From assembly GCA_965226245.1 (NCBI GenBank), contig CBDDCL010000015.1, positions 6,386,001 to 6,450,000 of the forward strand: a stretch of 64,000 bases of DNA. The letters are read 5' to 3'. Shown piece by piece: positions 25,972 to 34,466 of this stretch (positions are counted from its first letter, which is position 1; every line of letters begins with the position of its first letter). The DNA comes from CBDCYS01 sp965226245 (GTDB lineage Bacteria; Acidobacteriota; Terriglobia; Bryobacterales; UBA6623). The notes under the pieces are model-generated. The model saw nothing but the letters and a program-made list of their open reading frames with translations, made no database searches and was not told where the DNA came from. The position numbers were made by a program, and so were the translations under genes.

Positions 25972-26961
25972 TCAGGGAACTTCCACGGTGTCGAAGATCT
26001 GCTGGACGAGGTCTTCCGAGGTTTTCTCCTCGGCCTCGGCTTCGTAGCTGACGATCACCCTATGCCGCAGCACATCCATACCGATCGTCTTGACGTCCTG
26101 CGGCGTGACATAGCCTCGCCCTTCAAGAAAAGCCTGAGTTCTTGCCGCCATCGCAAGGAAAATCGTGGCACGTGGGGATGCGCCATAGCGCAGCAAGTCC
26201 GCGATTTCCAGTCCGTATTCGCCCGGGTTTCGAGTCGCCTCCACCACATTGACGATATACTCCTCGATCTTCTCGTCCATGTAGATTTCATCTATCAAGG
26301 CTCGCAGGCGAACGATGTCGGAGGGCTCGAGAATCGGCTGCACGCTGAGGTCGGGCGCCGAGCGGGCCATGCGCTTGAGGATTTGGCGCTCTTCGGATTT
26401 CGTCGGATACGAGATCTTCAGCTTCAGCATGAAGCGGTCGACCTGAGCTTCCGGCAACGGGTAGGTGCCTTCCTGCTCGATGGGATTCTGTGTTGCCAGA
26501 ACAAGAAACGGCTCCGGCAGCGGATAGGTTGTGTCGCCGATCGTAATTTGGCGCTCCTGCATGGCTTCGAGCAGCGCGCTCTGCACCTTGGCCGGGGCGC
26601 GGTTGATCTCGTCCGCCAGGATGATGTTGGCGAAAAGCGGCCCCTTCTTGGTCGTGAAGTCGCCGCTTTTGGGATTGTAGATCAGCGTTCCGAGCAGGTC
26701 GGCCGGCAACAGGTCAGGCGTGAATTGTATCCGCTGGAACGTCGCCTGCACGGTTCTTGCCAAGGTGGTCACCGAGAGCGTCTTGGCGAGCCCCGGCACC
26801 CCCTCGATCAAGACATGGTTATTCGAAAGCAGCGCCAAAAGGAGGCGATCAGTGAGGTAGCGTTGTCCCACGATCACCTTTCCCATCTCCTCGCGGAGCC
26901 GGGTCAGCAACACGCTTTCTTGCTGAACTTTCTCTGCAATTTGTTTAACGTCGAGAGACAT
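25972..26961 (-). CDS. MoxR-family AAA+ ATPase
   Basis: A chaperone-like AAA+ ATPase, 329 aa from the ATG at 26961 (MSLDVKQIAEKV). Walker A is EGVPGLAKT, Walker B LADEINRAP, sensor 1 LATQNPIEQEGTYPLPEAQ with the arginine-finger region DRFMLKL. A longer version from a TTG at 27063 is open, but its extra 34 residues are encoded by three direct repeats and look non-coding. Works with the DUF58 gene just downstream, probably in maturation of a VWA- or metal-containing complex. Confidence 0.93.
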   Translation of the reverse strand: MSLDVKQIAEKVQQESVLLTRLREEMGKVIVGQRYLTDRLLLALLSNNHVLIEGVPGLAKTLSVTTLARTVQATFQRIQFTPDLLPADLLGTLIYNPKSGDFTTKKGPLFANIILADEINRAPAKVQSALLEAMQERQITIGDTTYPLPEPFLVLATQNPIEQEGTYPLPEAQVDRFMLKLKISYPTKSEERQILKRMARSAPDLSVQPILEPSDIVRLRALIDEIYMDEKIEEYIVNVVEATRNPGEYGLEIADLLRYGASPRATIFLAMAARTQAFLEGRGYVTPQDVKTIGMDVLRHRVIVSYEAEAEEKTSEDLVQQIFDTVEVP

Positions 26962-27047
26962 GGTTGATTCGTTGAGCGGTTGATCCGTTGAGCCGACAGC
27001 TTCATCAAACGGGGATTCGATAGTCGGTTGATTCGTTGAGCCGACAT
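26962..27047. repeat. Three short direct repeats before moxR
   Basis: ggttgattcgttgagc (26962-26977), ggttgatccgttgagccgac (26978-26997) and ggttgattcgttgagccgac (27027-27046). Two copies are adjacent, the third is about 30 bases away. They fill the leader of the moxR-DUF58 operon. Confidence 0.6.
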
Positions 27048-27183
27048 CGTAGGGTTTCGCCAAGCGGACATTCGTTGGTGGGGCTTTTGAAACATTATCC
27101 TTGCCAAAACCGGGGGAAATTTTGCAGCGCGGGAACGGAGCCCCAGGGTCAAGTCCGCCGAGCTGTAGCCTCGGGCGCAGAAC

Positions 27184-27615
27184 CTACTTGGCCAACTCGG
27201 TCGTTTGGTGAGCGGCAAGCTGCCACCCCCCAGCACCCTTGAACCAGGTATGAATCATCATCAGCTTGTTGTCGAAAGGGCCGGCTGGGTTCGTCCCCTT
27301 CATCGTGACGATCGAGTGGGCCACTGCTCCATCGCCTTGGGTCCGAATCGTCGTCTTGTGATGCTCGATGACGTCGTACTTTTGTTTGCCGCTTCGCAGT
27401 TTGCCAAGGTACTCGCCTTTGGTTTCGATGGTCCCCGTGGAATGGGCGTAGATCAGCCCGTCGTGGTAGATCTTCTCGAGCGCCGCGAAATCGAGGGCGA
27501 TCACCGCCTCTGCCCAGCGTTTCTCCGCTGCAAAAATTTCATCCTTCGGGCCGGCGCCAAAAGCATATGCGCTTCCAGTAAGTGCTAACAGCAGGATCAG
27601 ACAGATACGTTTCAT
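27184..27615 (-). CDS. Secreted SnoaL/DUF4440-like protein
   Basis: A 143-residue exported protein of the NTF2-like fold. Signal peptide MKRICLILLLALTGSAYAFG; mature part has DEIFAAEKRWAEAVIALDFA, the helix that starts DUF4440 domains, then LEKIYHDGLIYAHSTG and a closing WFKGAGGWQLAAHQTT. No catalytic residue pattern is evident; such proteins often bind small ligands or act as unknown isomerases. It lies downstream of pepA on the same strand with a 132-base gap. Confidence 0.8.
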   Translation of the reverse strand: MKRICLILLLALTGSAYAFGAGPKDEIFAAEKRWAEAVIALDFAALEKIYHDGLIYAHSTGTIETKGEYLGKLRSGKQKYDVIEHHKTTIRTQGDGAVAHSIVTMKGTNPAGPFDNKLMMIHTWFKGAGGWQLAAHQTTELAK

Positions 27616-27747
27616 TGGGTTGTCACTCTCCTCAATGTTGACATTGCATCATACAGCGACAGGACTCCAAGACGCTAGGTTTGGCAGCGACGTCTGGCAG
27701 CGCCAGGTTTCCTGCTCCGTTTTTGCCAGCTCGTCCCCGACACCAGC

Positions 27748-29220
27748 TCAACTATCCATCGCCACCTGAATCAGCGTTCTCACGGGAACTCCACTGGGGC
27801 CCTCCGGCAGATAGGGTGTTTCCTTCTCGATCCAAGCCGTGCCGGCGATATCGAGGTGAATCCAGGAAACCGGGTCGGCGAACTGCTTGAGAAACATGGC
27901 CGCTGTAATCGCCCCTCCCCAGCGCGTGCCGATGTTGGGCAGATCGGCGATGGGGGACTTGAGCTGGTCCTTGTACTCTTCGTCGAGCGGCATGGGCCAC
28001 ATCTTTTCACCGGCCGCCTCAGACGCCGCCAAGAACTTCTGCTGCCAGGATTCGTCGTTGCTGAAAACGCCGGCACGCTCATGTCCCAGGGCAACGACGA
28101 TCGACCCGGTCAGCGTGGCCGCGTCGACCAGCCGCGTGCAGCCCTGTTGCCGGGCGTAGGTCAAGGCGTCGGCAAGAATGAGGCGTCCCTCGGCGTCGGT
28201 GTTGAGCACTTCGATGGTCTTGCCCGACAGAGAGGTGACTACATCGCCGGGGCGCTGCGACTCCGCGCCAGGCATGTTTTCGACGGAAGGAATCACGGCG
28301 GTGACCGGAATGGCCGGCTTCAGCTCCGCCAGGGCTTTCATCGCGCCCAGCATGGCCGCGCCACCCGCCATGTCGTATTTCATCTTCCCCATCCCCTCGG
28401 AGGGTTTGATCGAGATTCCGCCCGTGTCGAAGGTCACCGCCTTGCCAACCAAGCCAAGGTGCTCGCCCGAGCGCGGGCGGCGCTGGGGCTGATAGCGGAC
28501 AACGATCATGACAGGAGGCTGGGAACTGCCTTGCGCCACGCCCAGCAGCGCGCCCATTTTCATCTCTTCCAGGCGGCCCTGGCGAAGAACTTCCACTTCC
28601 AGGTCCGTGTCATGGCCGAGCTGGATGGCTCGCTCAGCCAGAACGGCCGGAGTCAGCAGGTTCCCCGGTTCGTTGACCAGCGCTCGGGCGAAGTTCTGCG
28701 CTTCGGCGATGACTCTCCCCCGCTCCAGCCCGGATTTGTGTTTCAACCCTCCGAGAATCGAGAGCTGCTCAATCCCGGAGCTCACTTCATCCTCTGTCTT
28801 GTAGACGCCGGTTTCGTAATCGGCGAGGATGGCCCCTTCAGCCACCAACTGAATCCGGCCGGCTGGCTCGAGATCCCCGGCGGGGGCGATTGCCACGTGC
28901 CGCACGCCCTTCTTTTTGGCAAAACGCAGCGCTGTTCCCGCGGCCTGCCGCAGTTTCGCGGAGGAGAACTCCCCGCTTTTGCCACCGCCGACAAGCAATA
29001 TCCTCGGCGCGAGAAAACCCGCCGGCCGGTGAATCCAAGCTGTTTCCAGCGCTTTTCCGCTGAACTCCTTCTTCTCGTAAAGTTCACTGATCAGACCGCC
29101 GGTTTCGGCGTCCAGGGCTGCGGCTGGCCGCGGGAGGTCGTCGTTGGCTTCGAACAATATGAGTGCCAGGGCGTCGGCCTCGATTTGTTCAGGTGGGGAC
29201 GAGATCAGTTGAGTTTTCAT
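27748..29220 (-). CDS. pepA: Cytosol (leucyl) aminopeptidase, M17 family
   Basis: Zn/Mn aminopeptidase releasing N-terminal residues from peptides; hexameric and cytoplasmic. 490 aa, the usual length. The M17 signature NTDAEGRLILADAL is intact, with metal-binding Lys and Asp in LVGKAVTFDTGGISIKPSEG and the helper Arg in the signature. The C-terminal catalytic domain ends with SWIHLDIAGTAWIEKETPYL. In enteric bacteria PepA also binds DNA; that is not testable here. Confidence 0.95.
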   Translation of the reverse strand: MKTQLISSPPEQIEADALALILFEANDDLPRPAAALDAETGGLISELYEKKEFSGKALETAWIHRPAGFLAPRILLVGGGKSGEFSSAKLRQAAGTALRFAKKKGVRHVAIAPAGDLEPAGRIQLVAEGAILADYETGVYKTEDEVSSGIEQLSILGGLKHKSGLERGRVIAEAQNFARALVNEPGNLLTPAVLAERAIQLGHDTDLEVEVLRQGRLEEMKMGALLGVAQGSSQPPVMIVVRYQPQRRPRSGEHLGLVGKAVTFDTGGISIKPSEGMGKMKYDMAGGAAMLGAMKALAELKPAIPVTAVIPSVENMPGAESQRPGDVVTSLSGKTIEVLNTDAEGRLILADALTYARQQGCTRLVDAATLTGSIVVALGHERAGVFSNDESWQQKFLAASEAAGEKMWPMPLDEEYKDQLKSPIADLPNIGTRWGGAITAAMFLKQFADPVSWIHLDIAGTAWIEKETPYLPEGPSGVPVRTLIQVAMDS

Positions 29221-29305
29221 GTGGGGACTATTTGATTGTACTTGGCTGTCCCCCTTCCTCCTCCAAGCCCTCGATCCGGTAGTGTCTCAGTTTCGCTTTC
29301 GCCTT

Positions 29306-29464
29306 TTGAATGGTAGACGAACCTCTGTCCAAAAAGTGCATCCACCGGGGCGACTGGGGGGCAAGAAAGGCGGAAAGGCCAGAGCAGAGAAGCTGACGCC
29401 AGAACAACGGCGAGAGATCGCAGTCAAGGCGGCTCGAACCCGATGGCAGGTCCCTACTCCGTAG
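29306..29464 (+). CDS. Small Lys/Arg-rich GGKARA-type protein
   Basis: A short frame ending LGGKKGGKARAEKLTPEQRR then EIAVKAARTRW. This GGKARA...LTPEQR...AARARW pattern recurs in many small bacterial proteins of unknown function. The start is unclear: TTG 29306 and GTG 29336 are both in frame and neither has a ribosome site. It is convergent with the PIN gene and their ends overlap by 11 bases, so it may be a relic. Confidence 0.45.
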   Translation: MNGRRTSVQKVHPPGRLGGKKGGKARAEKLTPEQRREIAVKAARTRWQVPTP

Positions 29465-29921
29465 CGCCGGTCTCAGGAATACTCAACTGGGCATCCACCC
29501 TGCTGATCGCCGGAGCTTCTGAGATCAAGTTGAGTCCTGGTATTCCCTCAAAGTGTTTTCTGTTGTTGGAAATCAGTGGAATGCTGTGTCGGATGGCGCA
29601 CGATGCTATCCAAAGGTCATTGGAAGCAACGACCCTGTGCGATCCGTCATCCGTTTTGCATCCATACTTTAGGCTCCCGTAAACCCTGCAAACCTCGGAG
29701 TCGAAAGGCACCTTTACGAACATCTTGAGCTTCTGTTCAAGCGTTTCGATCCTATCGGCTGCCCACTTAGCTTTAGCTGCTCCAGCGTGAAGCTCGCCGA
29801 TCGTGACGAAGGTCAGTGCGAGGGTATTACCCTCGACGTGTTGTTGATAAATCTCGGCTTTCTTTTTGTCGGGCTTTGCCAGAAAAGAAAATACGTCCGT
29901 GTCGAGGAGCACAACGCCCAT
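29454..29921 (-). CDS. PIN-domain (VapC-like) ribonuclease toxin
   Basis: A 155-aa PIN protein. Acidic catalytic positions: Asp in LLDTDVFSFLAKPD, Glu in TIGELHAGAAKAKW, Asp in NDLWIASCAI. The closing LISNNRKHFEGIPGLNLI is the normal end of a VapC PIN fold. Expected to cleave specific RNAs. The gene starts 23 bases after the stop of a 314-aa protein whose C-terminus looks like a VapC-binding tail, so the two probably form a toxin-antitoxin module with an unusually large antitoxin. Confidence 0.85.
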   Translation of the reverse strand: MGVVLLDTDVFSFLAKPDKKKAEIYQQHVEGNTLALTFVTIGELHAGAAKAKWAADRIETLEQKLKMFVKVPFDSEVCRVYGSLKYGCKTDDGSHRVVASNDLWIASCAIRHSIPLISNNRKHFEGIPGLNLISEAPAISRVDAQLSIPETGATE

Positions 29922-29944
29922 ATTGGCTGTTACGCGATGCCGTT

Positions 29945-30889
29945 TTAGGATCTCGTCGCGTAAATCTCCTCTATCATTTCATCCATGGATTCGTCGTCGG
30001 GCAGGCCACCTGCGAGGTCTTTAATCGTCTTTAGGGGCTTGATGCCTTGGTCTCGGATCAAATCTCCCAGCGATTTTCCAGGTTCAAAATCGCCAGCGCC
30101 GAGTTGAATAGTCTCGATAGGGGTAATGGTTTTTATGTGGATCGTCTGGAGTTCGTCCGTCTCCGCATCGTATCGGCCAACTCCAGACACGCCCACGGGG
30201 GACCGTAGCGATCCATAAATCTTGTTCTCGATCTCTCGCTCAAACGTGCATGTTATGGCACGTCCGAGTGGTGGATCAATCCGGCATTTTCGATCCTCTG
30301 GCTTGAAGTCGGCCATCTCTAAAAATCCCTCAATCTCCGTCGGGCGCTGCAAAGGAAGAGACTGTATTCGCCGTTTTATCGTGTCGCGAACATGACTAGT
30401 ATAGGTTACTGTTTTACTCTTTCGACTCCCCCTCCGTGGCATCGTCCAACCGATCTTTGAGACGCGTTTTCTGTCAAAGACCGCACCAAGTTTATGAATG
30501 CTGTCAAGAACGCCCGGATCAAACTCCCTTGCACTGTTTCCGTCCTTCTCGAAATACTCCAGCGTATCCGTTAGTTCCGAGATGGCATCAGAACCATAGG
30601 TCTCTAAATCGGGAAAATAGAGCTGCGGCTTCTCCAATCCGAAATCGAGTATGGTGCTTCCGGGGCCCATCCGCAATAACTCAAGAGTGCACTCGTTTTG
30701 CACCTTAGATATAATCGGACCAGGACGTTTAGTTCGCTGCCCTTCCATAGCCTGAGCCTGTCGATTGACAGCGGCTTGGGCGTGCTTGCAGATCTCGATC
30801 AGATCTGGAACTGGAATTCTGCCGCTTCTCATCGCCGGACCCTGGAGCCTCAGGCGAAGCAACGGCGGCGCTTTCCGTTTCTCGGGCAT
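29945..30889 (-). CDS. Large putative antitoxin partner of the PIN toxin
   Basis: A 314-residue protein not assigned to a named family. The last 40 residues read LGDLIRDQGIKPLKTIKDLA then GGLPDDESMDEMIEEIYATR. Short acidic Leu-Pro-Asp-Asp-Glu-Ser tails like this end many antitoxins encoded next to PIN toxins and wrap around the toxin. The middle (about 200-270) is a beta-rich block, EGFLEMADFKPEDRKCRIDP then FEREIENKIYGSLRSPVGVS. The N-terminal 190 residues have no motif I know; a basic RRGSRKSKT patch may bind nucleic acid. No membrane segment. It precedes the PIN gene by 23 bases. Confidence 0.6.
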   Translation of the reverse strand: MPEKRKAPPLLRLRLQGPAMRSGRIPVPDLIEICKHAQAAVNRQAQAMEGQRTKRPGPIISKVQNECTLELLRMGPGSTILDFGLEKPQLYFPDLETYGSDAISELTDTLEYFEKDGNSAREFDPGVLDSIHKLGAVFDRKRVSKIGWTMPRRGSRKSKTVTYTSHVRDTIKRRIQSLPLQRPTEIEGFLEMADFKPEDRKCRIDPPLGRAITCTFEREIENKIYGSLRSPVGVSGVGRYDAETDELQTIHIKTITPIETIQLGAGDFEPGKSLGDLIRDQGIKPLKTIKDLAGGLPDDESMDEMIEEIYATRS

Positions 30890-31113
30890 CGCAGTGTAGC
30901 CTCAGTATAGCCTTATCCGCATTTCCATCCAAGGGGGGAGGGGAATTTGGCCGCTTGAGGAAATCATCGGATAGTAAGTCATGTACGTCGTGTGATACTC
31001 GGTCACCGCAGCAGCAGGCAGGAGCCTCGGCTCTTTTCATCATCGCGGAACAGCCGTACGGTTGAACACAACTACGCTGTTGAGAGAGACCCGGTACTGT
31101 TCAATAAACTCTC

Positions 31114-31578
31114 CTACCGCCTCTCGCGAATGGCGGCCCGCGCTTCGGCTTCCGCCTCGCGGCGCTTGAACTTTTCGCGCTTGTCGTAGAGCTTCTTCGC
31201 TTGGGCCAGCGCCAGGTCGCATTTGATGCGCCCTTTTTGCAAATAGATGCGTGTTGGAATCAACGTCAGCCCTTTTTCTTGAGTCTTCCCGATCAAGCGG
31301 CTGATCTCGCGGCGATGGGCCAACAACTTGCGCGGCCTGACGGGGTCGTGATTCTGCAAATTACCGTGGCTGTACGGGCTGATATGAGCATTGAGCAGCC
31401 ATAACTCGTTGTCTTTCACCACGCCGTAGGCGTCAGCGAGCTGGATTTTGCCGTTTCGAGCCGACTTGACCTCCGTGCCGAGAAGGACCATTCCGACCTG
31501 GAAGAACTCCAGCAGATGGTAGTTGTGGCGCGCCCGCCGGTTATCGGCCAGGACCCGGACGCCTTCACTGTCACTCAT
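31114..31578 (-). CDS. smpB: SsrA-binding protein SmpB
   Basis: Partner of tmRNA in trans-translation, delivering it to stalled ribosomes. 154 aa, with GTEVKSARNGKIQLADAYGV near the start, LNAHISPYSHGN in the middle, and a basic C-terminal tail (KREKFKRREAEAEARAAI) that enters the mRNA channel. All are diagnostic. I looked for the ssrA (tmRNA) gene on either side and did not find it. Confidence 0.95.
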   Translation of the reverse strand: MSDSEGVRVLADNRRARHNYHLLEFFQVGMVLLGTEVKSARNGKIQLADAYGVVKDNELWLLNAHISPYSHGNLQNHDPVRPRKLLAHRREISRLIGKTQEKGLTLIPTRIYLQKGRIKCDLALAQAKKLYDKREKFKRREAEAEARAAIRERR

Positions 31579-31919
31579 TAGTCTCCACGCTCATCCCCTT
31601 TCTGGCGTCTTCCTAGTAGGAGAAAGTCTCTTTGGGAGAAGTACGCGTGCATCAAAACAACGCAGCTCGTCCCGCAGCGTCGTCGCTAGCGGGAAACCGT
31701 CAGCATCAGGCGTCTCGGCTGGCCTGTTTTAGGTTGACATGTTTTGCGCCTCAGGTCCACGAGGCTGGGAAAGAATGGGGGCCGCACCGAGCGCCGCCGA
31801 CCGAAGCCCCACGGAATCAACACGCCACATCGGCGCGAAACGGGCTCTCCCCACTTTTTCACAGCCTCCAGCGGCTCTGGCTTGCCGCATCGAATCCGCC
31901 GCGATGTATCCTCTCAGTC
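31579..31919. other. Intergenic region between smpB and the secretin gene
   Basis: The secretin reading frame stays open here back to 31632, but the sequence has no ribosome site or secretory character and is probably untranslated leader. TTGACA at 31734-31739 has no matching -10 box. I see nothing else. Confidence 0.4.
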
Positions 31920-34361
31920 ATGGTGGTGCTGGCTTTGGCGCTTACCCTCGCGGCGCCCGCCCAGGCTGGCGCCCGCAAAGCCAAAAAGCTCTTCAACCAA
32001 GCCCGCCAGGCCGAGTTCGTGCGGGATTACGACAAAGCTCTTGCGCTTTATGAACAAGCCCTCAACGAACATCCGGGACATCAAGGCTATTTGCTCTCCG
32101 TGCGGCGAATGACCTTTGTCGCCGGACAGGCGCACGTCAGCTACGGCCGCAGCGTTCGTAACGGCGGAAATCTCGAAGATGCGTTAGTTGAGTTCCAGCG
32201 GGCAGTGGAAATCGACCCAGCCTCGGCCGTGGCCTCGCAGGAAAGCAGGCGGACCATCGAAATGCTCGAGGAACGCGAGAGGCAAAAGGAAAAAGGGGAA
32301 ACCGATTCGGATGTACCCGCGGGGTCAAGCCCGCTCGAACGAGCTCGGCTGGCTCGTGAGCGCAAGGTAGGGAGCCTCAAGGGCCTCCCGCAGCTGAAGC
32401 CCATCTCCACCGAGCCGATCAACCTCAACATTCCCAAGCAGGAAAGCAAAGTCGTCTTTGAAACCATCGGCAAATTGGCCGGCATCAATGTCCTCTTCGA
32501 TTCTGAGTTTGAAGAAGAGGAGATTAGTATCGAGATTCAGAACGCGACCCTCTACGAAGCTCTCGACTACGTCGGTCTCATTGCCAAGGCCTACTGGAAA
32601 CCGCTCACGGCGAACGCCATCTTCGTCACCAACGACAATACGAACAAGCGCCGTGATTACCAGGAAGAGGTCGTCAAGACTTTCTACTTGACGAATGCCG
32701 CCACGCCCCAAGAATTACAAGAAGTAGCGACAGCGATTCGAGGCTTGACCGACATCCGCCGCCTGTTCGCGGTCAACTCCATGAACGCACTGATCGTGCG
32801 TGGCTCGGCCGACAAGATCGCATTGGCGGAGAAGGTCATCAACGACATCGACAAGGCGCGGCCGGAAGTGATCATTGACGTGCTGGTGCTGGAAACCAGC
32901 AAAACCCGAAACCGCGAACTTGGCATCACCCCGGTTTCAGGCGGAGCCAACGGATTGAGCTTCCCTGTCAGCTTTACCGGCGCAGGCGTCGGCGATGGAG
33001 GCGGCGCGGTGCCACTCAACAATTTAGGCAATCTAGGCAGTCGCGATTGGTCAACCGTCTTGCCTGGGGCTCAGCTCACGGCTTTGCTCAGCAGCTCCGA
33101 CACGCGGCTGCTGCAATCTCCCCGCATTCGGGCAGCGGATAATTTTCAGGCCAGCTTGCGCATCGGCGACCGCATTCCGATCGCCACTGGAAGTTTTGGG
33201 GCCGGCGTCGGCGGCATCGGCGGCATCGGCGGCGGCCTTATCGCGAATACCCAGTTCACCTTCACCGACGTGGGTGTCGTGCTTGATCTGACACCCAAGA
33301 TTCACAGCGACTCGGAAATTTCCATGCATATAGAAGTTGAGATCTCGACGGTGCGAGACTTCGTCGAGATCGGCGGAATCTCGCAGCCGATCATCGGACA
33401 ACGGCGTGTCGTCCACGACATCCGCATTAAAGATGGGCAAGCGAGCATCCTGGGCGGCCTCATGCAGTCGCAGCTCTTTAAGACGAAGTCGGGGGTCCCC
33501 TTCTTGGGTGAGATCCCGATTTTGGGCCGCCTCTTTAGCAGCACGGATACGCAGCTTTCAGAAAACGAGATCCTCATCGTGCTGATTCCGCACATCGTGC
33601 GGCTTCCCGATATCCGCGCCGTCAACCTGCAAGAGGTCGCGTCCGGTACCGAGCAGACCTACCGCGTCCGCTACGAGACTCAGAAAAACGACAAGCCCGC
33701 TCTGCCGCCGGTAGGCGTCCACGGCGCCCAGCCGGACACCGAGACGGTTGCCGAAGCCGCCCCAGCAGCAGCCGCCCCAGCGGAAACGCCGGCCCCGGCT
33801 CAAACAGCGGACCCGGCTGCTGCGACTCCCGCAACACCGCCCACGGCTGCTCCGGCGGCGCCCGCTCAACCAGAGCCCGAGACGCCCCCTCAAACACAGC
33901 CGGCAATACCGGTGCCCGCCGCGGCCCCGGCTCCAACCCCCGGAGCAGCGCCAACTTTGCGCTTTGAACCGGCAAACCCGCAAGTCGGTGTCGGCGAAAC
34001 CGTCGCCGTCAATGTCTTCGTCGACAACGCCAATCAGCTATTCGGTCTGCCGCTGCGTTTCGGATTCGACCCCAAGCTGGTTCGCCTTGCCGACATTACC
34101 AAGGGAACCTTCTTGCAAGGCGACGGTCAGGATCTGATCTTCTCCAAGAACATTCGCAACGAAGTCGGCCAAGCGGCAATCAACACCTCGCGCTTCCCAG
34201 GAACGGGTGGAGTCGATGGTGCGGGCCTCGTCGTCACGCTCACGATCGAAGGCGTTGCCAGAGGTGAAATGACTCTTCGGGTCAGCCCCTCGGGCTCAAG
34301 AGACGCGACGGGCCAGCCGGTAAGAATTGCTCCCGCGCAGTTGAGCGTCAACGTTCGATAA
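31920..34361 (+). CDS. GspD/PilQ-type secretin with C-terminal cohesin domain
   Basis: Outer-membrane channel of a type II secretion or type IV pilus system, about 813 aa. The ATG at 31920 gives a signal peptide MVVLALALTLAAPAQA. A TPR-like region follows (residues 20-100, e.g. DYDKALALYEQALNEHPGHQ), then N-domains (EPINLNIPKQESKVVFETIG; NSMNALIVRGSADKIALAEK), and the secretin core (LLQSPRIRAADNF, IGQRRVVHDIRIKDGQASIL, VPFLGEIPILGRLFS). After a Pro/Ala-rich linker of about 75 residues comes a cohesin-type beta domain (LRFEPANPQVGVGETVAVNV, then FGLPLRFGFDPKLVRL) to the end. Two pseudopilin genes follow on the same strand. Confidence 0.9.
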   Translation: MVVLALALTLAAPAQAGARKAKKLFNQARQAEFVRDYDKALALYEQALNEHPGHQGYLLSVRRMTFVAGQAHVSYGRSVRNGGNLEDALVEFQRAVEIDPASAVASQESRRTIEMLEERERQKEKGETDSDVPAGSSPLERARLARERKVGSLKGLPQLKPISTEPINLNIPKQESKVVFETIGKLAGINVLFDSEFEEEEISIEIQNATLYEALDYVGLIAKAYWKPLTANAIFVTNDNTNKRRDYQEEVVKTFYLTNAATPQELQEVATAIRGLTDIRRLFAVNSMNALIVRGSADKIALAEKVINDIDKARPEVIIDVLVLETSKTRNRELGITPVSGGANGLSFPVSFTGAGVGDGGGAVPLNNLGNLGSRDWSTVLPGAQLTALLSSSDTRLLQSPRIRAADNFQASLRIGDRIPIATGSFGAGVGGIGGIGGGLIANTQFTFTDVGVVLDLTPKIHSDSEISMHIEVEISTVRDFVEIGGISQPIIGQRRVVHDIRIKDGQASILGGLMQSQLFKTKSGVPFLGEIPILGRLFSSTDTQLSENEILIVLIPHIVRLPDIRAVNLQEVASGTEQTYRVRYETQKNDKPALPPVGVHGAQPDTETVAEAAPAAAAPAETPAPAQTADPAAATPATPPTAAPAAPAQPEPETPPQTQPAIPVPAAAPAPTPGAAPTLRFEPANPQVGVGETVAVNVFVDNANQLFGLPLRFGFDPKLVRLADITKGTFLQGDGQDLIFSKNIRNEVGQAAINTSRFPGTGGVDGAGLVVTLTIEGVARGEMTLRVSPSGSRDATGQPVRIAPAQLSVNVR

Positions 34362-34466
34362 TGAAATCAGAAGCCGCCACAAATACGCTGGAGCTCAGAG
34401 GCGTCCCGTGGCGGCAAGGCCATACAGGACTAGTCACCCGTCCGCCAAAGTGATTCGGATCGGAAC

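Noticed and set aside
26962..27063. 34-residue N-terminal extension of MoxR from a TTG start
   Set aside because: Encoded by three direct repeats, with no counterpart in MoxR proteins; the ATG at 26961 fits the family.
27856..29235. 459-residue plus-strand frame opposite pepA
   Set aside because: Antisense shadow; pepA has all M17 signatures.
30890..31113. Search for tmRNA beside smpB
   Set aside because: No tRNA-Ala-like ends or tag-coding frame could be found.
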